Positions 1 through 8,204 of a stretch of DNA of 31,763 nt are shown here, in pieces; the stretch's first letter is position 1, and each line of letters opens with the position of its first letter. The stretch is from Bacillota bacterium (GTDB taxonomy: Bacteria; Bacillota; Clostridia; Acetivibrionales; Acetivibrionaceae). The notes beneath the pieces were generated by a model that searched no databases, had not been told where the DNA came from, and saw nothing but the letters and a program-made list of their open reading frames with translations. The stretch is taken from contig JAEZUI010000079.1 in assembly GCA_023421115.1 (NCBI GenBank), forward strand, positions 1-31,763. Direction: 5' to 3'. Made by a program: the position numbers and the translations under genes.

Positions 1-120
1 AAGCCAACAGTGAGTGTAACACCAACACCAACGGCAACGGTAAGTGTAACACCAACACCAAAGCCAACAGTGAGTGTAACACCAACACCAACGGCAGCAG
101 TAAGCGAAAAACCAGCACCA
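1..120 (+). repeat. 30-bp tandem repeats in a coding linker
   Basis: About four copies of a 30-bp unit encode the decapeptide (K/T)(P/A)TVSVTPTP. The fourth copy has drifted. Such Thr/Pro repeats are normal in cellulosomal linkers and expand or contract by slippage. The array may continue upstream of the window. Confidence 0.85.
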
Positions 121-900
121 ACTAGCAATAATGGTGGTGGTTCAAACGGCGGCGGTGGTGGTGGAGGCGGCGGTGGTGGCGCGAAAAAAACATCGACACC
201 AACACCAACATTAACACCAACGACAAGTGTAACGCCAACACCTGTACCAACAGTAGTTGAGCCTACTCCTGAAGTTCCTGGCTTGAATGTGCAAAGTCAC
301 ACTGCTTACTTAAAAGGTTATCCTGATGGCTCGTTCTTACCGGAAAACAATATTACTAGAGCAGAGGCTGCTACAATTTTAGCAAAGCTCTCAGGTGCTG
401 ATATAACTTATGTAAATGATAAAATAAGTTTCCCTGATGTTAATGAAACACATTGGGCTTTATGGGCAATCAAATATTCTACTGATAAGGGATACTTTGT
501 GGGATATACCGATGGTACATTTAAACCCGATCAGAGAATTACAAGAGCTGAATTTGCAACGATAGTGTATAAATTCCTTGGCATTGATGACAAAAATATT
601 AATAACTACAAGTTTGAAGATGTAAAGGGACACTGGGCTCAAGTATATATTGAAAAACTATCGGAACTTAAATATATTAGCGGATATCCTGATGGAACTT
701 TCCAGCCTCAGTCAAGTATTAAACGCTGTGAGAGTGTAGCATTATTAAATAGAGCACTTAAGAGAGGACCATTATATGGCAGTGCTCAGATATTCCCAGA
801 TGTACCTGAAACACATTGGGCATTCAAAGATATAGCAGAAGGCGCTTTTGATCATAGTTATATTATGGAGGGCGACATTGAAAGACTATATGTAAAATAG
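1..900 (+). CDS. C-terminal part of an SLH-domain cell-surface protein (5' end outside window)
   Basis: The reading frame is open from base 1 and ends at TAG 898-900, so the N-terminus lies upstream. Visible residues 1-90 are a Thr/Pro/Val linker with a decapeptide repeat, interrupted by a run of about 11 glycines near residue 50. Residues 96-290 hold three S-layer homology repeats, with TRAE-type motifs ITRAEA, ITRAEF and a degenerate IKRCES, and FPDV/HWA motifs between them. SLH repeats bind pyruvylated secondary cell-wall polymer, so the protein is displayed on the envelope. The SLH block closely resembles that of the next gene (RGPL, DVPE..WA, KDIAEGA motifs), so the two are paralogous anchors. 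The missing part could carry cohesins, as in OlpB, SdbA or ScaC, but that is inference. Confidence 0.9.
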   Translation, partial: KPTVSVTPTPTATVSVTPTPKPTVSVTPTPTAAVSEKPAPTSNNGGGSNGGGGGGGGGGGAKKTSTPTPTLTPTTSVTPTPVPTVVEPTPEVPGLNVQSHTAYLKGYPDGSFLPENNITRAEAATILAKLSGADITYVNDKISFPDVNETHWALWAIKYSTDKGYFVGYTDGTFKPDQRITRAEFATIVYKFLGIDDKNINNYKFEDVKGHWAQVYIEKLSELKYISGYPDGTFQPQSSIKRCESVALLNRALKRGPLYGSAQIFPDVPETHWAFKDIAEGAFDHSYIMEGDIERLYVK

Positions 901-913
901 TGCTTGATGAATT

Positions 914-951
914 AACATCCTTACCTTTTGTCAAAAGGTAAGGATGTTTTT
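914..951 (+). terminator. Intrinsic terminator of the SLH protein gene
   Basis: A perfect 16-bp stem (914-929 with 933-948) and a 3-base loop are followed by a T run, 14 bases after the stop codon. Confidence 0.9.
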
Positions 952-1457
952 GTAATATATGCATTCAGAGACAAATCAAGTAAAGAAATAATAAAAGTGA
1001 CAACTCTTTTTGAGTTCACCATAATGACTACTGACGAATGATTTATTAATTATTGTTACTTGAAACTAGAATACTTTTAATATATAATAACATTATAAGG
1101 AAATATATGATTTGTTTATGGGGGGAATTTTAAGATTTGAAATAAATCAATTACTTGAAGGGCTGTATTTTATTCGTTTTACTATACTTAGTTTTCGTTT
1201 ATATAAATATCATATCCTATAGATATAGCAAGGGCCTAATCCTGATTTATAGAGCCTATCTGAAAATTCTCGTAACAGTACCTTAAAAAAATTAAACAAA
1301 ACAAACTTTGAAATTAAGGTAGTATGGAAAAGAAGTTTATTAAAGAAAAGTAAACTATACTAAATTTTCTTAGTTTACTATTCTTGATTTTACTTGTTTT
1401 CTATAAATACTGCCTCTAATAAAAATTTAATTTTTAAATTTGTGGGAGGAATTTATA
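952..1457. other. Long AT-rich leader region upstream of the scaffoldin
   Basis: No gene is seen in this 500-base gap. It has a perfect 9-bp inverted repeat (1349-1357 with 1371-1379) about 80 bases before the scaffoldin start, which could be an mRNA leader hairpin or a regulatory site. No known riboswitch and no convincing sigma-A promoter was recognised. Cellulosomal genes are often read from alternative SigI promoters, which I cannot identify by eye. Confidence 0.4.
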
Positions 1458-3974
1458 ATGAAAAAAGCAATAAGCGTAGCTGCCATTTTTCTATTATTGA
1501 CGACAATGTACTTTCAATTAACTTCGAAGGTAAGTGCAAATAGTGATTCGTATATTACAATGGAGCTAAACAAAACAACAGTTGAGTTAGATGACATAAT
1601 AACTGCTACAATAAAGATAAATAACATACCCAAATTTTCAGGATATCAAGCTAATATTAAGTTTGATCCGGAAGTATTGCAAGCAGTAAACCCAACATCA
1701 CTGATACCATACAAGAATTCCACATTGCCATTAGATGGTAAATTACTAAATAATCCTGAATATCAAAAATTTGATATGACAACCCATGATCTCCAAAAAG
1801 GAATACTTAATATAAGTAAATCATACATAAGAATTCAAGATTATAAGGATAGTGGAATTGATGAGAATACGGGATCGGTGGCTATTATAGGATTTAAAGT
1901 TTTAAAATTAGAGGATACTGCTATTTCTTTTGAAGATACCGACAAGATGCCTAATGGAATAAACGGAACTGTAATATTTGATTGGGATGGTAACAGAGTG
2001 TCGTCTGGATATGAAATAAAGCAACCTGCAAGCATTAAAGCTAAAATTCCTTCAACACCAACTGTAGTTAAAACCGTAACTCCAACAAGTACACTTACAG
2101 CAACAAAGACTCCATCAGTAACACCTACAACAACAAAAACTCCTTTGGTAACACCTACAGCAACAAAGACACCTTTGGTAACACCTACGGCAACAAAAAC
2201 TCCTTTGGTAATTCCTACAGCAACAAAAACTCCGGTGATACCTACAAGTACAGCAACAAATAGTTACATATCAATAGATTTTAATAAAGAAACAGCAGTG
2301 GTAGGAGATACTATAAAAGCTGCCATAAAGATAAATAATATAAACAATTTTGCTGGTTATCATGTTAATGTAAAATATGATCCAAATGTACTAATGGCTG
2401 TAGATCCTAAAACAGGTGTAGCTTATAATAATAGTAAAGTTCCTGAGGACGGAAGTATACTTAATAATTCTAATTACAGTCCTTTCAAAGAGGCTGACAA
2501 TGATATAAATAGAGGTATTTTGAATTTCAGTAAAGCTTATCTTAGACTTGAAGAATACAAAAAAGACGGAAATGCAGAAAAGAGTGGTATATTAGCTGTA
2601 GTTGGATTTAAAGTATTAAAAGAAGGTAATACATCTGTTTATTTTGAAAATTCAAACAGCCTACCGAATGCGATAACAGGAACGATTCTGTTTGACTGGT
2701 TCGGTAATCGTATAACTTCAGGGTATTCTGTCGTTCAGCCAAATACCATTAAGGCAATAAAGTCAACCCCGACTGCGACAGCAACACCAACACCAACAGC
2801 AAAGCCAACTGCAACACCGGCACCAACTGGATTAGAAGTTAAAGTTGATTCGAAATCTGCTGTATATGGTGAAGAAATAACAATTCCTATGAGGCTTAGA
2901 AATGTGCCATCTAAGGGTATATATACAGCAGATTTTACAGTAACCTATGATAAAAATGAGCTTAGATATATAAGTGCAACAGCAGGAAACATAGTTATTA
3001 ATGCAAATACAAACTTTGCTGCAAATAAAGAAAAAGATGGAATAGTTAAAATTCTTTACTTAGATTATTCAATGAAAAATGATTATATTAGGTCGGATGG
3101 AATACTTGTTAACCTTAAATTTAAGGTTATAACTACAAACCGTGCCACATCTTCTATAAAGTTAACTAACTTTATTTTTGGTGACAAATATTTAAAAGCA
3201 ATACCGGCAACTATAAATTACGGAACAATTAGACTAAACTATTCAACAACAGCTACAAAGACTCCAACTCCTACTCCAACAAAGACTTCTGCAACCAAAA
3301 CGCCAAAGCCAACGTCTACAAGGATAGTTGAGCCAACAGCTTATATACCTGGAGGGGCTATAACAGGGGAACATAAAGCTTATCTTAGGGGATATACGGA
3401 TGGTTGTTTCAGACCTAAAAAGGAAATAACACGAGCAGAGGCGGCAGTTATAGTTGCAAAATTTGCTAAGGCTTCGTCAGCATCAAACAGTAACAAATTT
3501 AATTTCCCAGATGTAGCTAATAATCATTGGGCAAAAGATTCTATTGAACTTGTTGCAAAGCTTGGATTGTTTCAGGGATATCCAGATGGTAATTTTAGAC
3601 CGGATGATACAATAAAAAGAGGTGAATTTGCAACTGTTGTTTACAAGATGCTTGATTTTAGAGCTAGTAGTAGTTTAAGTAACAATTTTACCGATATAAA
3701 TAACCATTGGGCTAAAAATTATATATTAGAATTGGCTAATTTGAAATACATAAATGGTTATTCTGATAAAACTTTTAAACCAGAAGATAAAATTAAGCGT
3801 GATGAATGTGTTGTATTGGTGAATAGGGCATTAAAAAGAGGGCCATTGAATGGAGCGACCTTGAACTTTACTGACGTACCGGAAAACTACTGGGCATACA
3901 AAGATATAGCGGAAGGTGCGCTAGATCACAAGTATTATATTGACTCTAAGGGTGAAGAAATTTTAGTAAAGTAA
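1458..3974 (+). CDS. scaD: ScaD-like cell-surface anchoring scaffoldin (2 type II cohesins, 1 type I cohesin, 3 SLH)
   Basis: ATG 1458 is chosen because GGGAGGA lies 7 bases upstream and a signal peptide follows (MKK, hydrophobic core, cut near residue 28). The protein has 838 aa. Residues about 30-195 and 272-436 are type II cohesins (GYQANIKFDP and GYHVNVKYDP, each ending in FDW-G-SGY). Residues about 456-594 are a type I cohesin (VPSKGIYTADFTVTYD). Thr/Pro linkers separate them, the first with TKTPLVTPTA repeats. Residues about 636-838 are three SLH repeats. Type II cohesins bind the X-dockerin of a primary scaffoldin and type I cohesins bind enzyme dockerins, so this protein can tether both whole cellulosomes and single enzymes to the wall. 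The mixed order matches ScaD of Acetivibrio cellulolyticus. C. thermocellum anchors are, as far as I know, all one type. The match is from architecture, not a search. Confidence 0.88.
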   Translation: MKKAISVAAIFLLLTTMYFQLTSKVSANSDSYITMELNKTTVELDDIITATIKINNIPKFSGYQANIKFDPEVLQAVNPTSLIPYKNSTLPLDGKLLNNPEYQKFDMTTHDLQKGILNISKSYIRIQDYKDSGIDENTGSVAIIGFKVLKLEDTAISFEDTDKMPNGINGTVIFDWDGNRVSSGYEIKQPASIKAKIPSTPTVVKTVTPTSTLTATKTPSVTPTTTKTPLVTPTATKTPLVTPTATKTPLVIPTATKTPVIPTSTATNSYISIDFNKETAVVGDTIKAAIKINNINNFAGYHVNVKYDPNVLMAVDPKTGVAYNNSKVPEDGSILNNSNYSPFKEADNDINRGILNFSKAYLRLEEYKKDGNAEKSGILAVVGFKVLKEGNTSVYFENSNSLPNAITGTILFDWFGNRITSGYSVVQPNTIKAIKSTPTATATPTPTAKPTATPAPTGLEVKVDSKSAVYGEEITIPMRLRNVPSKGIYTADFTVTYDKNELRYISATAGNIVINANTNFAANKEKDGIVKILYLDYSMKNDYIRSDGILVNLKFKVITTNRATSSIKLTNFIFGDKYLKAIPATINYGTIRLNYSTTATKTPTPTPTKTSATKTPKPTSTRIVEPTAYIPGGAITGEHKAYLRGYTDGCFRPKKEITRAEAAVIVAKFAKASSASNSNKFNFPDVANNHWAKDSIELVAKLGLFQGYPDGNFRPDDTIKRGEFATVVYKMLDFRASSSLSNNFTDINNHWAKNYILELANLKYINGYSDKTFKPEDKIKRDECVVLVNRALKRGPLNGATLNFTDVPENYWAYKDIAEGALDHKYYIDSKGEEILVK

Positions 3975-4055
3975 CTTATTAAAATAATATAAACTCGTTT
4001 AACGTACTTCACAAGGCCCTTGAAATAATACTTTTTGTGGGTATTTGCGAGGTGA

Positions 4056-4135
4056 GACCATTTCAAAAATAACCGATACAACATTTAGGGCACTAAGCCC
4101 GATAAATCAGTTTTTTTAGCTGCCTAACCTTAATG
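4056..4135. repeat. Interspersed palindromic repeat family, half copy (copy D)
   Basis: The left half matches the element at 7916-8043: the same 'ccatttcaaaaataa' end, then 'caacattta' and 'ttagct' blocks. The right inverted end is missing, so this is a truncated copy. It lies between converging genes. Confidence 0.55.
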
Positions 4136-4142
4136 AACATAA

Positions 4143-4171
4143 AAGGAGCATATCGCTTTGATATGCTCCTT
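4143..4171. terminator. Hairpin between converging genes
   Basis: A perfect 11-bp stem (4143-4153 with 4161-4171) has a 7-base loop. It sits after the scaffoldin and before the 3' end of the opposite-strand transglutaminase gene. The T tract is poor on both sides, so its strength as a terminator is uncertain. Confidence 0.55.
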
Positions 4172-4248
4172 GTTATGAAAAATAAATGTTGAATTCTAAA
4201 AGTCAGTATCGCACATTGGATTGTACGCTAAACTCATCATTCTATTGA

Positions 4249-5091
4249 CTAATACTCCGAGATTTTTTCGTGATCTACATAAAAGTCGCTATTATCAAAA
4301 TAATTTGTACCTAGACTATGTGCGAAGGTTGTGTCAATATTTATCCAGCGATTCTCTTCGGGTATGTATATTTCATTCCAAGCATGAAGCTCATTTCGAT
4401 AGGGGTTTACAAAGTTTCCTTTTATGACTTTTACCTGAAGATCAACCGACCTACCTAACGCTGCTACAAGTACTGAATAGTCATAACAGACGCCTGTTTT
4501 GGTTTTTAATGTATGAAGTGCGCCATATTCATTGTCATAGTTTTTGTTTACCTGTCGTAAATATTTATCGTAGTCATATTCAATATTTTCTGATACCCAA
4601 TTGTAAATAGCTTTTGCTTTGTCTTTAGGAGTTGTAGAGTACTGAGTAATGCTTTTTGCGAGGTCAGTGATTTCATCACTATTACTTTCAACATGTTTGG
4701 TAGGAACTAGAAATCTATTAACATCTACAGTGTTATTGACTTTAATGACAGGTCCATAAGAATAGGTTCTATCATATTCATGTACAACAACAGAAATCTT
4801 GTACTCACCTATACCATTTATCAGCCATATTTCTTCGTTATACTTTCCATTAACTAGGTTTATATCATACCAATTTGAAATCTCGTCTTTCGAAACAATA
4901 ACTTTAATTTTGTTTTTAGAGGTATTTCCTGTAATGACAACTTTGCCGTTCACTAAGTAGGGGAGTTCTTCAAGGGCTACACCATTAGATATAAGAGTAC
5001 CTAATTTTGGTGCACTTAAAGCTTGAATAGGATTTAAGCATAAAGTAATAATAGTGAGTAGTAAAAAGAAGTAGCGTAGAGATTTTTTCAT
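4249..5091 (-). CDS. Secreted transglutaminase-like (papain-fold) protein
   Basis: The start is the ATG at 5091, with GGGAGGA 6 bases upstream and a signal peptide following (MKKSLRYFFLLL, ending ALSA at about residue 27). A longer frame from 5127 would begin inside a riboswitch and is rejected. The protein has 280 aa. Residues about 28-130 look like a beta-rich module, and residues about 150-265 form a transglutaminase core with an apparently complete triad: Cys202 (GVCYDY), His236 (HAWNE) and Asp253 (NIDTTF). Bacterial members are usually proteases or cross-linkers acting on the envelope, but the substrate cannot be read from sequence. Two c-di-GMP riboswitches precede it, so expression should follow the attached/motile switch. 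It is transcribed alone and converges on the scaffoldin gene. Confidence 0.88.
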   Translation of the reverse strand: MKKSLRYFFLLLTIITLCLNPIQALSAPKLGTLISNGVALEELPYLVNGKVVITGNTSKNKIKVIVSKDEISNWYDINLVNGKYNEEIWLINGIGEYKISVVVHEYDRTYSYGPVIKVNNTVDVNRFLVPTKHVESNSDEITDLAKSITQYSTTPKDKAKAIYNWVSENIEYDYDKYLRQVNKNYDNEYGALHTLKTKTGVCYDYSVLVAALGRSVDLQVKVIKGNFVNPYRNELHAWNEIYIPEENRWINIDTTFAHSLGTNYFDNSDFYVDHEKISEY

Positions 5092-5110
5092 AATTATTCC
5101 TCCCTTTTTC

Positions 5111-5190
5111 GGTAACTCAGCCATCATAGTAATAGTACCTTAGACCTGTAGTTTTGCGTCCCCAACTTTCGTTGAGTTTGCTATTGTCGA
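5111..5190 (-). promoter_or_regulatory. c-di-GMP-I (GEMM) riboswitch, start-proximal copy
   Basis: Read on the minus strand, this has the GEMM-I signature: a GCAAAC block, a P2 hairpin CAAC-GAAA-GUUG with GNRA tetraloop, GGACGCAAA, the GGUCUAAGG tetraloop-receptor side, and GGCUGAGUUACC closing the fold. It ends only 7 bases before the GGGAGGA ribosome binding site (5098-5104) of the transglutaminase gene. No terminator lies between, so control of translation start is the likely output (inference). Confidence 0.88.
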
Positions 5191-5213
5191 AAGGATTTTT
5201 AAGGTTAAGAGAT

Positions 5214-5256
5214 AGAAAAAATAAAAAGGCTCTTATTGGGATTACCAATAAGAGCA
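5214..5256 (-). terminator. Intrinsic terminator between the two riboswitches
   Basis: On the minus strand an 11-bp perfect stem (5255-5245 with 5239-5229) is followed by two T-rich runs. It lies directly after the distal riboswitch, the expected place for a transcriptional expression platform. A further perfect 10-bp inverted repeat (5270-5279 with 5204-5213) encloses it. Confidence 0.85.
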
Positions 5257-5280
5257 CCTAAAAGTACTAATCTCTTAACA

Positions 5281-5362
5281 CTTGGCAACCCGGCTGTCGT
5301 AGTCATGCGACCGTAGACCCGTAGCTTTGCGTCTCTATCTTTCGATAGATTTGCCCTTTACA
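5281..5362 (-). promoter_or_regulatory. c-di-GMP-I (GEMM) riboswitch, promoter-proximal copy
   Basis: The minus strand reads GGGCAAAUC, a CUAUC-GAAA-GAUAG P2 hairpin, GACGCAAAGC, then CUACGGGUCUACGG and ACAGCCGGGUUGCC. These are all the conserved GEMM-I blocks, closer to consensus than the second copy. It begins about 25 bases after the predicted transcription start and is followed by an intrinsic terminator, so it most likely controls transcription elongation. Confidence 0.92.
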
Positions 5363-5391
5363 AACTAGCGCAAATTAAATTATCTATTTAA

Positions 5392-5420
5392 ATTATAGCA
5401 CAAAAATAATAGTTTATCAA
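5392..5420 (-). promoter_or_regulatory. Sigma-A promoter of the riboswitch/transglutaminase transcript
   Basis: On the minus strand TTGATA (5420-5415) and TATAAT (5397-5392) are separated by exactly 17 bases. The start point would be near 5385, just ahead of the first riboswitch. Confidence 0.85.
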
Positions 5421-5589
5421 TGAGTTTATGTTATTATATAATTGTAATTGAAAATGTTTTACTAGGAATTTTTGTAGAATATAGTTGTTGGTGGTAAAAT
5501 AACGAAAAAATGCTCGGATGAAAAATGTAATATTAGTTTGCTCTCTTTGGAATATGTATTATTTGGTATGATGCTGCGGGGGGAAATTT

Positions 5590-6303
5590 ATGTCTGAAAT
5601 TAAGTGTATACTTTTTGATTGTATGGAAACGGTTGTGGATGTGTTTAAGTTACCTGATATAAGGATGTATGCCTGGTTTGCTTACAAGGGCTGTGGATAT
5701 GAAGATTTATGGATGGATTTTGATGATTTTGTGCAGGAATACAATGCAGCAAGAATTGAAATGGACAAATGTCGGTCAAAATACGAGGAGTATAACATTT
5801 TTGATAGGTTTAGTTTTATGGTAAAGCAGAAGTTGGGCGAAAAAGATAAGGTAGAAGAAGCTGTAGCTGGGATTTCTGATAGCTATTGGGCTAATTATAA
5901 GGCAAATTGCTATGTGGATGATGCTGTTAAAGCTACATTGGCAGATTTGCACTCAAGGTATAGGATGGGCATTGTATCGAATTTTATGGTGGATGGAGGA
6001 ATTGAGGAGTTACTTGTAATACATGGGGTTGAAAGATATTTTGACTTTATTGTTACATCTATCAAGGTCGGGTGGCGAAAACCGCATAGGGGAATATATG
6101 ATGCAGCATTAAAGTTGGCTGAAGTTCCAAAGGACCAAATTTTATTTGTAGGGGACGATTATGTATGTGACTATGTTGGGGCTATAGATTTTGGATTTAA
6201 TGCGATTTTATTGGATAAAATGAAGGACAGAAGTAATTTGGTTGAAAATGCAAAAAGGGTTCAGAGATTAAGGGATTTATCGGTTTGGGGCGGTTGGGAA
6301 TGA
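5590..6303 (+). CDS. HAD-superfamily hydrolase (subfamily IA)
   Basis: The ATG follows a G-rich ribosome binding site with 5-6 base spacing. The protein has 237 aa, normal for the family. The four HAD motifs are visible: motif I ILFDCMET near residue 9 (nucleophile Asp), motif II GIVSN, motif III Lys in KVGWRKP, and motif IV FVGDDYVCD. In motif I the usual second Asp is Met, as seen in some haloacid-dehalogenase-like members rather than classic phosphatases, so simple phosphatase chemistry is not assured. The helical cap lies between motifs I and II. It is probably cytoplasmic, with no signal peptide. The substrate is unknown and it is transcribed alone. Confidence 0.85.
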   Translation: MSEIKCILFDCMETVVDVFKLPDIRMYAWFAYKGCGYEDLWMDFDDFVQEYNAARIEMDKCRSKYEEYNIFDRFSFMVKQKLGEKDKVEEAVAGISDSYWANYKANCYVDDAVKATLADLHSRYRMGIVSNFMVDGGIEELLVIHGVERYFDFIVTSIKVGWRKPHRGIYDAALKLAEVPKDQILFVGDDYVCDYVGAIDFGFNAILLDKMKDRSNLVENAKRVQRLRDLSVWGGWE

Positions 6304-6374
6304 TTGGTGTCATAAAGGATTCATATTTTAATTCATAGTATTATAAATTTCGATTATAAAAGTGAGGTTTGGAA

Positions 6375-7280
6375 ATGAGAAAATTTTTTGCTCTTATTAG
6401 CATAGTGCTTATTTTAAGTTTAGTTGGGTGCAGACAAAATATTGATACAAATATTAAGACTGAGTCGGCAATGAATAATATAGTTTCATTGGAATTACCG
6501 AAGGAATTAGAAAAATACAGGGATAAATTAGAAAATTCAGTAAAACCATATGTTAAAATCACTGCAAAGAAAGGAAAGACACTTGCTTGGGAGAGTAAAT
6601 TTGCTGGAACGCCATATTTACCTATAGGATATGAATATCCAAAAGATTCAAACGGTGAGCCGATGAGATTATTAGCCCAAATTAATTTCGAAGAAATGCC
6701 AAGAATTGAGTACTTTCCGTCAAAGGGAGTTTTACAGTTTTATATTTCACCTAAAGATGATTTTTATGGTGCTGATTTTGATAAGCCGACAAACCAGAAA
6801 AATTTTAAAGTAATATATATACCTGAAGTTATAAAAGATGATTCACAGATTATTAATGACTTTAGCTTTATAAGTAATTCAAAAGATGATTACTTTCCAA
6901 TAGGCGCAGAAGGTAAACTAATCTATAATATAGACTATGTACCTGTTGGAATTAGGGACTTTCAGTTTGAAAAGATTTTTAATAAATCTGCGTTTGATTT
7001 TTTTGATGAAAACGTAAATAATGGAGAGGTAAGCTTAGACTGGTATGAAAATAAATATTCATGTGCTGGGCATAGAATAGGCGGGTACGCATTTTTTACT
7101 CAAAATGATCCAAGGGAATATGATAGTAAGGATTATGATGTATTGCTGCTTCAAATTGATAGTGATGATGAATTAGAAATTATATGGGGAGATGTTGGAG
7201 TAGCAAACTTCTTTATAAAATTAGAAGATTTAATGAAAATGGATTTTACTAAAGTGTTATATAATTGGGATTGCTATTGA
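6375..7280 (+). CDS. DUF1963 (YwqG-like) lipoprotein
   Basis: ATG 6375 follows GAGGT at 6-base spacing; a TTG two codons earlier is less likely. The N-terminus is a lipoprotein signal (hydrophobic core, then LSLVGC lipobox, Cys near residue 19), so the protein should sit on the outer face of the membrane. The rest (301 aa) resembles DUF1963: the GTPYLPIGYEYP block, LLAQINFEEMP, an HRIGGYAFFTQNDPR motif and a C-terminal LLLQIDSD-GVANFFI motif. DUF1963 proteins have no firmly known activity. Membrane-anchored versions are less usual than cytoplasmic ones. Confidence 0.8.
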   Translation: MRKFFALISIVLILSLVGCRQNIDTNIKTESAMNNIVSLELPKELEKYRDKLENSVKPYVKITAKKGKTLAWESKFAGTPYLPIGYEYPKDSNGEPMRLLAQINFEEMPRIEYFPSKGVLQFYISPKDDFYGADFDKPTNQKNFKVIYIPEVIKDDSQIINDFSFISNSKDDYFPIGAEGKLIYNIDYVPVGIRDFQFEKIFNKSAFDFFDENVNNGEVSLDWYENKYSCAGHRIGGYAFFTQNDPREYDSKDYDVLLLQIDSDDELEIIWGDVGVANFFIKLEDLMKMDFTKVLYNWDCY

Positions 7281-7552
7281 GTTAATTTTGATAACTACAT
7301 ATAGTGTTTTGTTTCATATTTGGCTGGGGGATGCCTTATTATATGGATCCATAGTATTTATAATTAGATCTAAAAGTTTATCATTAAAGGTTTCATCTGA
7401 AATAAGTAATAAACTGAGAAGATATATGGAATAATATAAAGGATCTACAAGCAAAGAGCAAAATTAAGAAGTATATTGCAATTATTCTTTGGCTCTAAAT
7501 CGTTTCTGCAATAAATAGCTTGTGATCAATAAAAGAAACGGAGGAATATATC
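7281..7552 (+). other. Gene gap with possible decayed coding remnant
   Basis: From about 7278 to 7433 one frame is open for some 50 codons (containing HIWLGDALLYGS and ending KLRRYME-stop), but it has no start codon with a ribosome binding site. The composition looks protein-like, so it may be a remnant. I do not recognise a family. The end of the gap holds the GGAGGA of the next gene. Confidence 0.25.
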
Positions 7553-7879
7553 ATAGAGACTAATAGTTTTACCCAGACGATAGATTTAATAAAAGAACTT
7601 GAGGATATGGAAAAGAATGTGTGTGGCTTGCCGGAAGTATTTTCACAAATTCTGAAAGATGAGATCAATGCAAATGATGAGCAAAGGTTATTTAACGGAT
7701 TTAAAAGAATTATCAAAAAGCATTCTCACAATAAGAAAGAATTCGAGGCTATAGATGAAATGATTAGGATATTGTGTGGAGGCGGTTCTATAAACGAAAT
7801 ATTACAAGTAACAATAGATGAATGTTTAAACCCGACACTAGAAACAGGCATTAATGTAGATAAAAGTTGCGAGAATTAG
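7553..7879 (+). CDS. Small hypothetical protein with apparent ATA start
   Basis: A strong GGAGGA (7540-7545) stands 7 bases before ATA 7553, and the frame from there runs open for 108 codons to TAG. The first in-frame ATG (7607) lies 18 codons later and has only a GAGG 2 bases away, too close to work well. The natural N-terminus is therefore probably ETNSFTQTIDLIKELEDMEKN, with ATA read as the start or derived from ATG by mutation. The protein is rich in charged residues, mainly helical, and has two Cys (LCGGGS, ECLNP region). No family is recognised and no membrane segment is seen. If ATA cannot initiate, the gene may be poorly expressed or dead. Confidence 0.55.
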   Translation: METNSFTQTIDLIKELEDMEKNVCGLPEVFSQILKDEINANDEQRLFNGFKRIIKKHSHNKKEFEAIDEMIRILCGGGSINEILQVTIDECLNPTLETGINVDKSCEN

Positions 7880-7915
7880 TTAGGCTAAAATAGTTGAGTA
7901 GGAATTGAAGCATCA

Positions 7916-8043
7916 GGCCATTTCAAAAATAATCTTTGCAACATTTAGCTTGAAAAGTCAACAACCAAGTTTCCTAGCTACCATATTCTTAGGAATGCTA
8001 TTTTGTTTAGCAAAATAATGTAAGTTAAATTTTTTGAAATGGC
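7916..8043. repeat. Interspersed palindromic repeat (copy A)
   Basis: This 128-bp intergenic element has inverted ends: 'ggccatttcaaaaataa' at the left and the matching 'tttttgaaatggc' at the right. Related copies lie at 4056, 12140, 13669 and 16403. There is no coding capacity, so it is MITE- or REP-like. Confidence 0.65.
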
Positions 8044-8204
8044 TAATTGCAAAGTATCTTTATAGCTACTTAATTAGACTTGGTGTATATCTATTATTAC
8101 CCATAGAACCATAATTTTTAGAAACTTATTGTTTAAAATAGTCTCAATGGATATAATAAATAAAGCTAAGTATTAAATACGAAACAGAGTTGAGGTATGA
8201 TTTT

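Noticed and set aside
1..120. Direct repeats that could suggest a CRISPR or satellite array
   Set aside because: They are in-frame 30-bp units coding a Thr/Pro linker, with no unique spacers.
4221..4427. Plus-strand frame opposite the transglutaminase gene
   Set aside because: It is a shadow of a clearly conserved gene on the other strand.
5092..5127. N-terminal extension of the transglutaminase frame (MMAELPKKGGII)
   Set aside because: These bases belong to the riboswitch end and the ribosome binding site; the signal peptide begins at the ATG at 5091.
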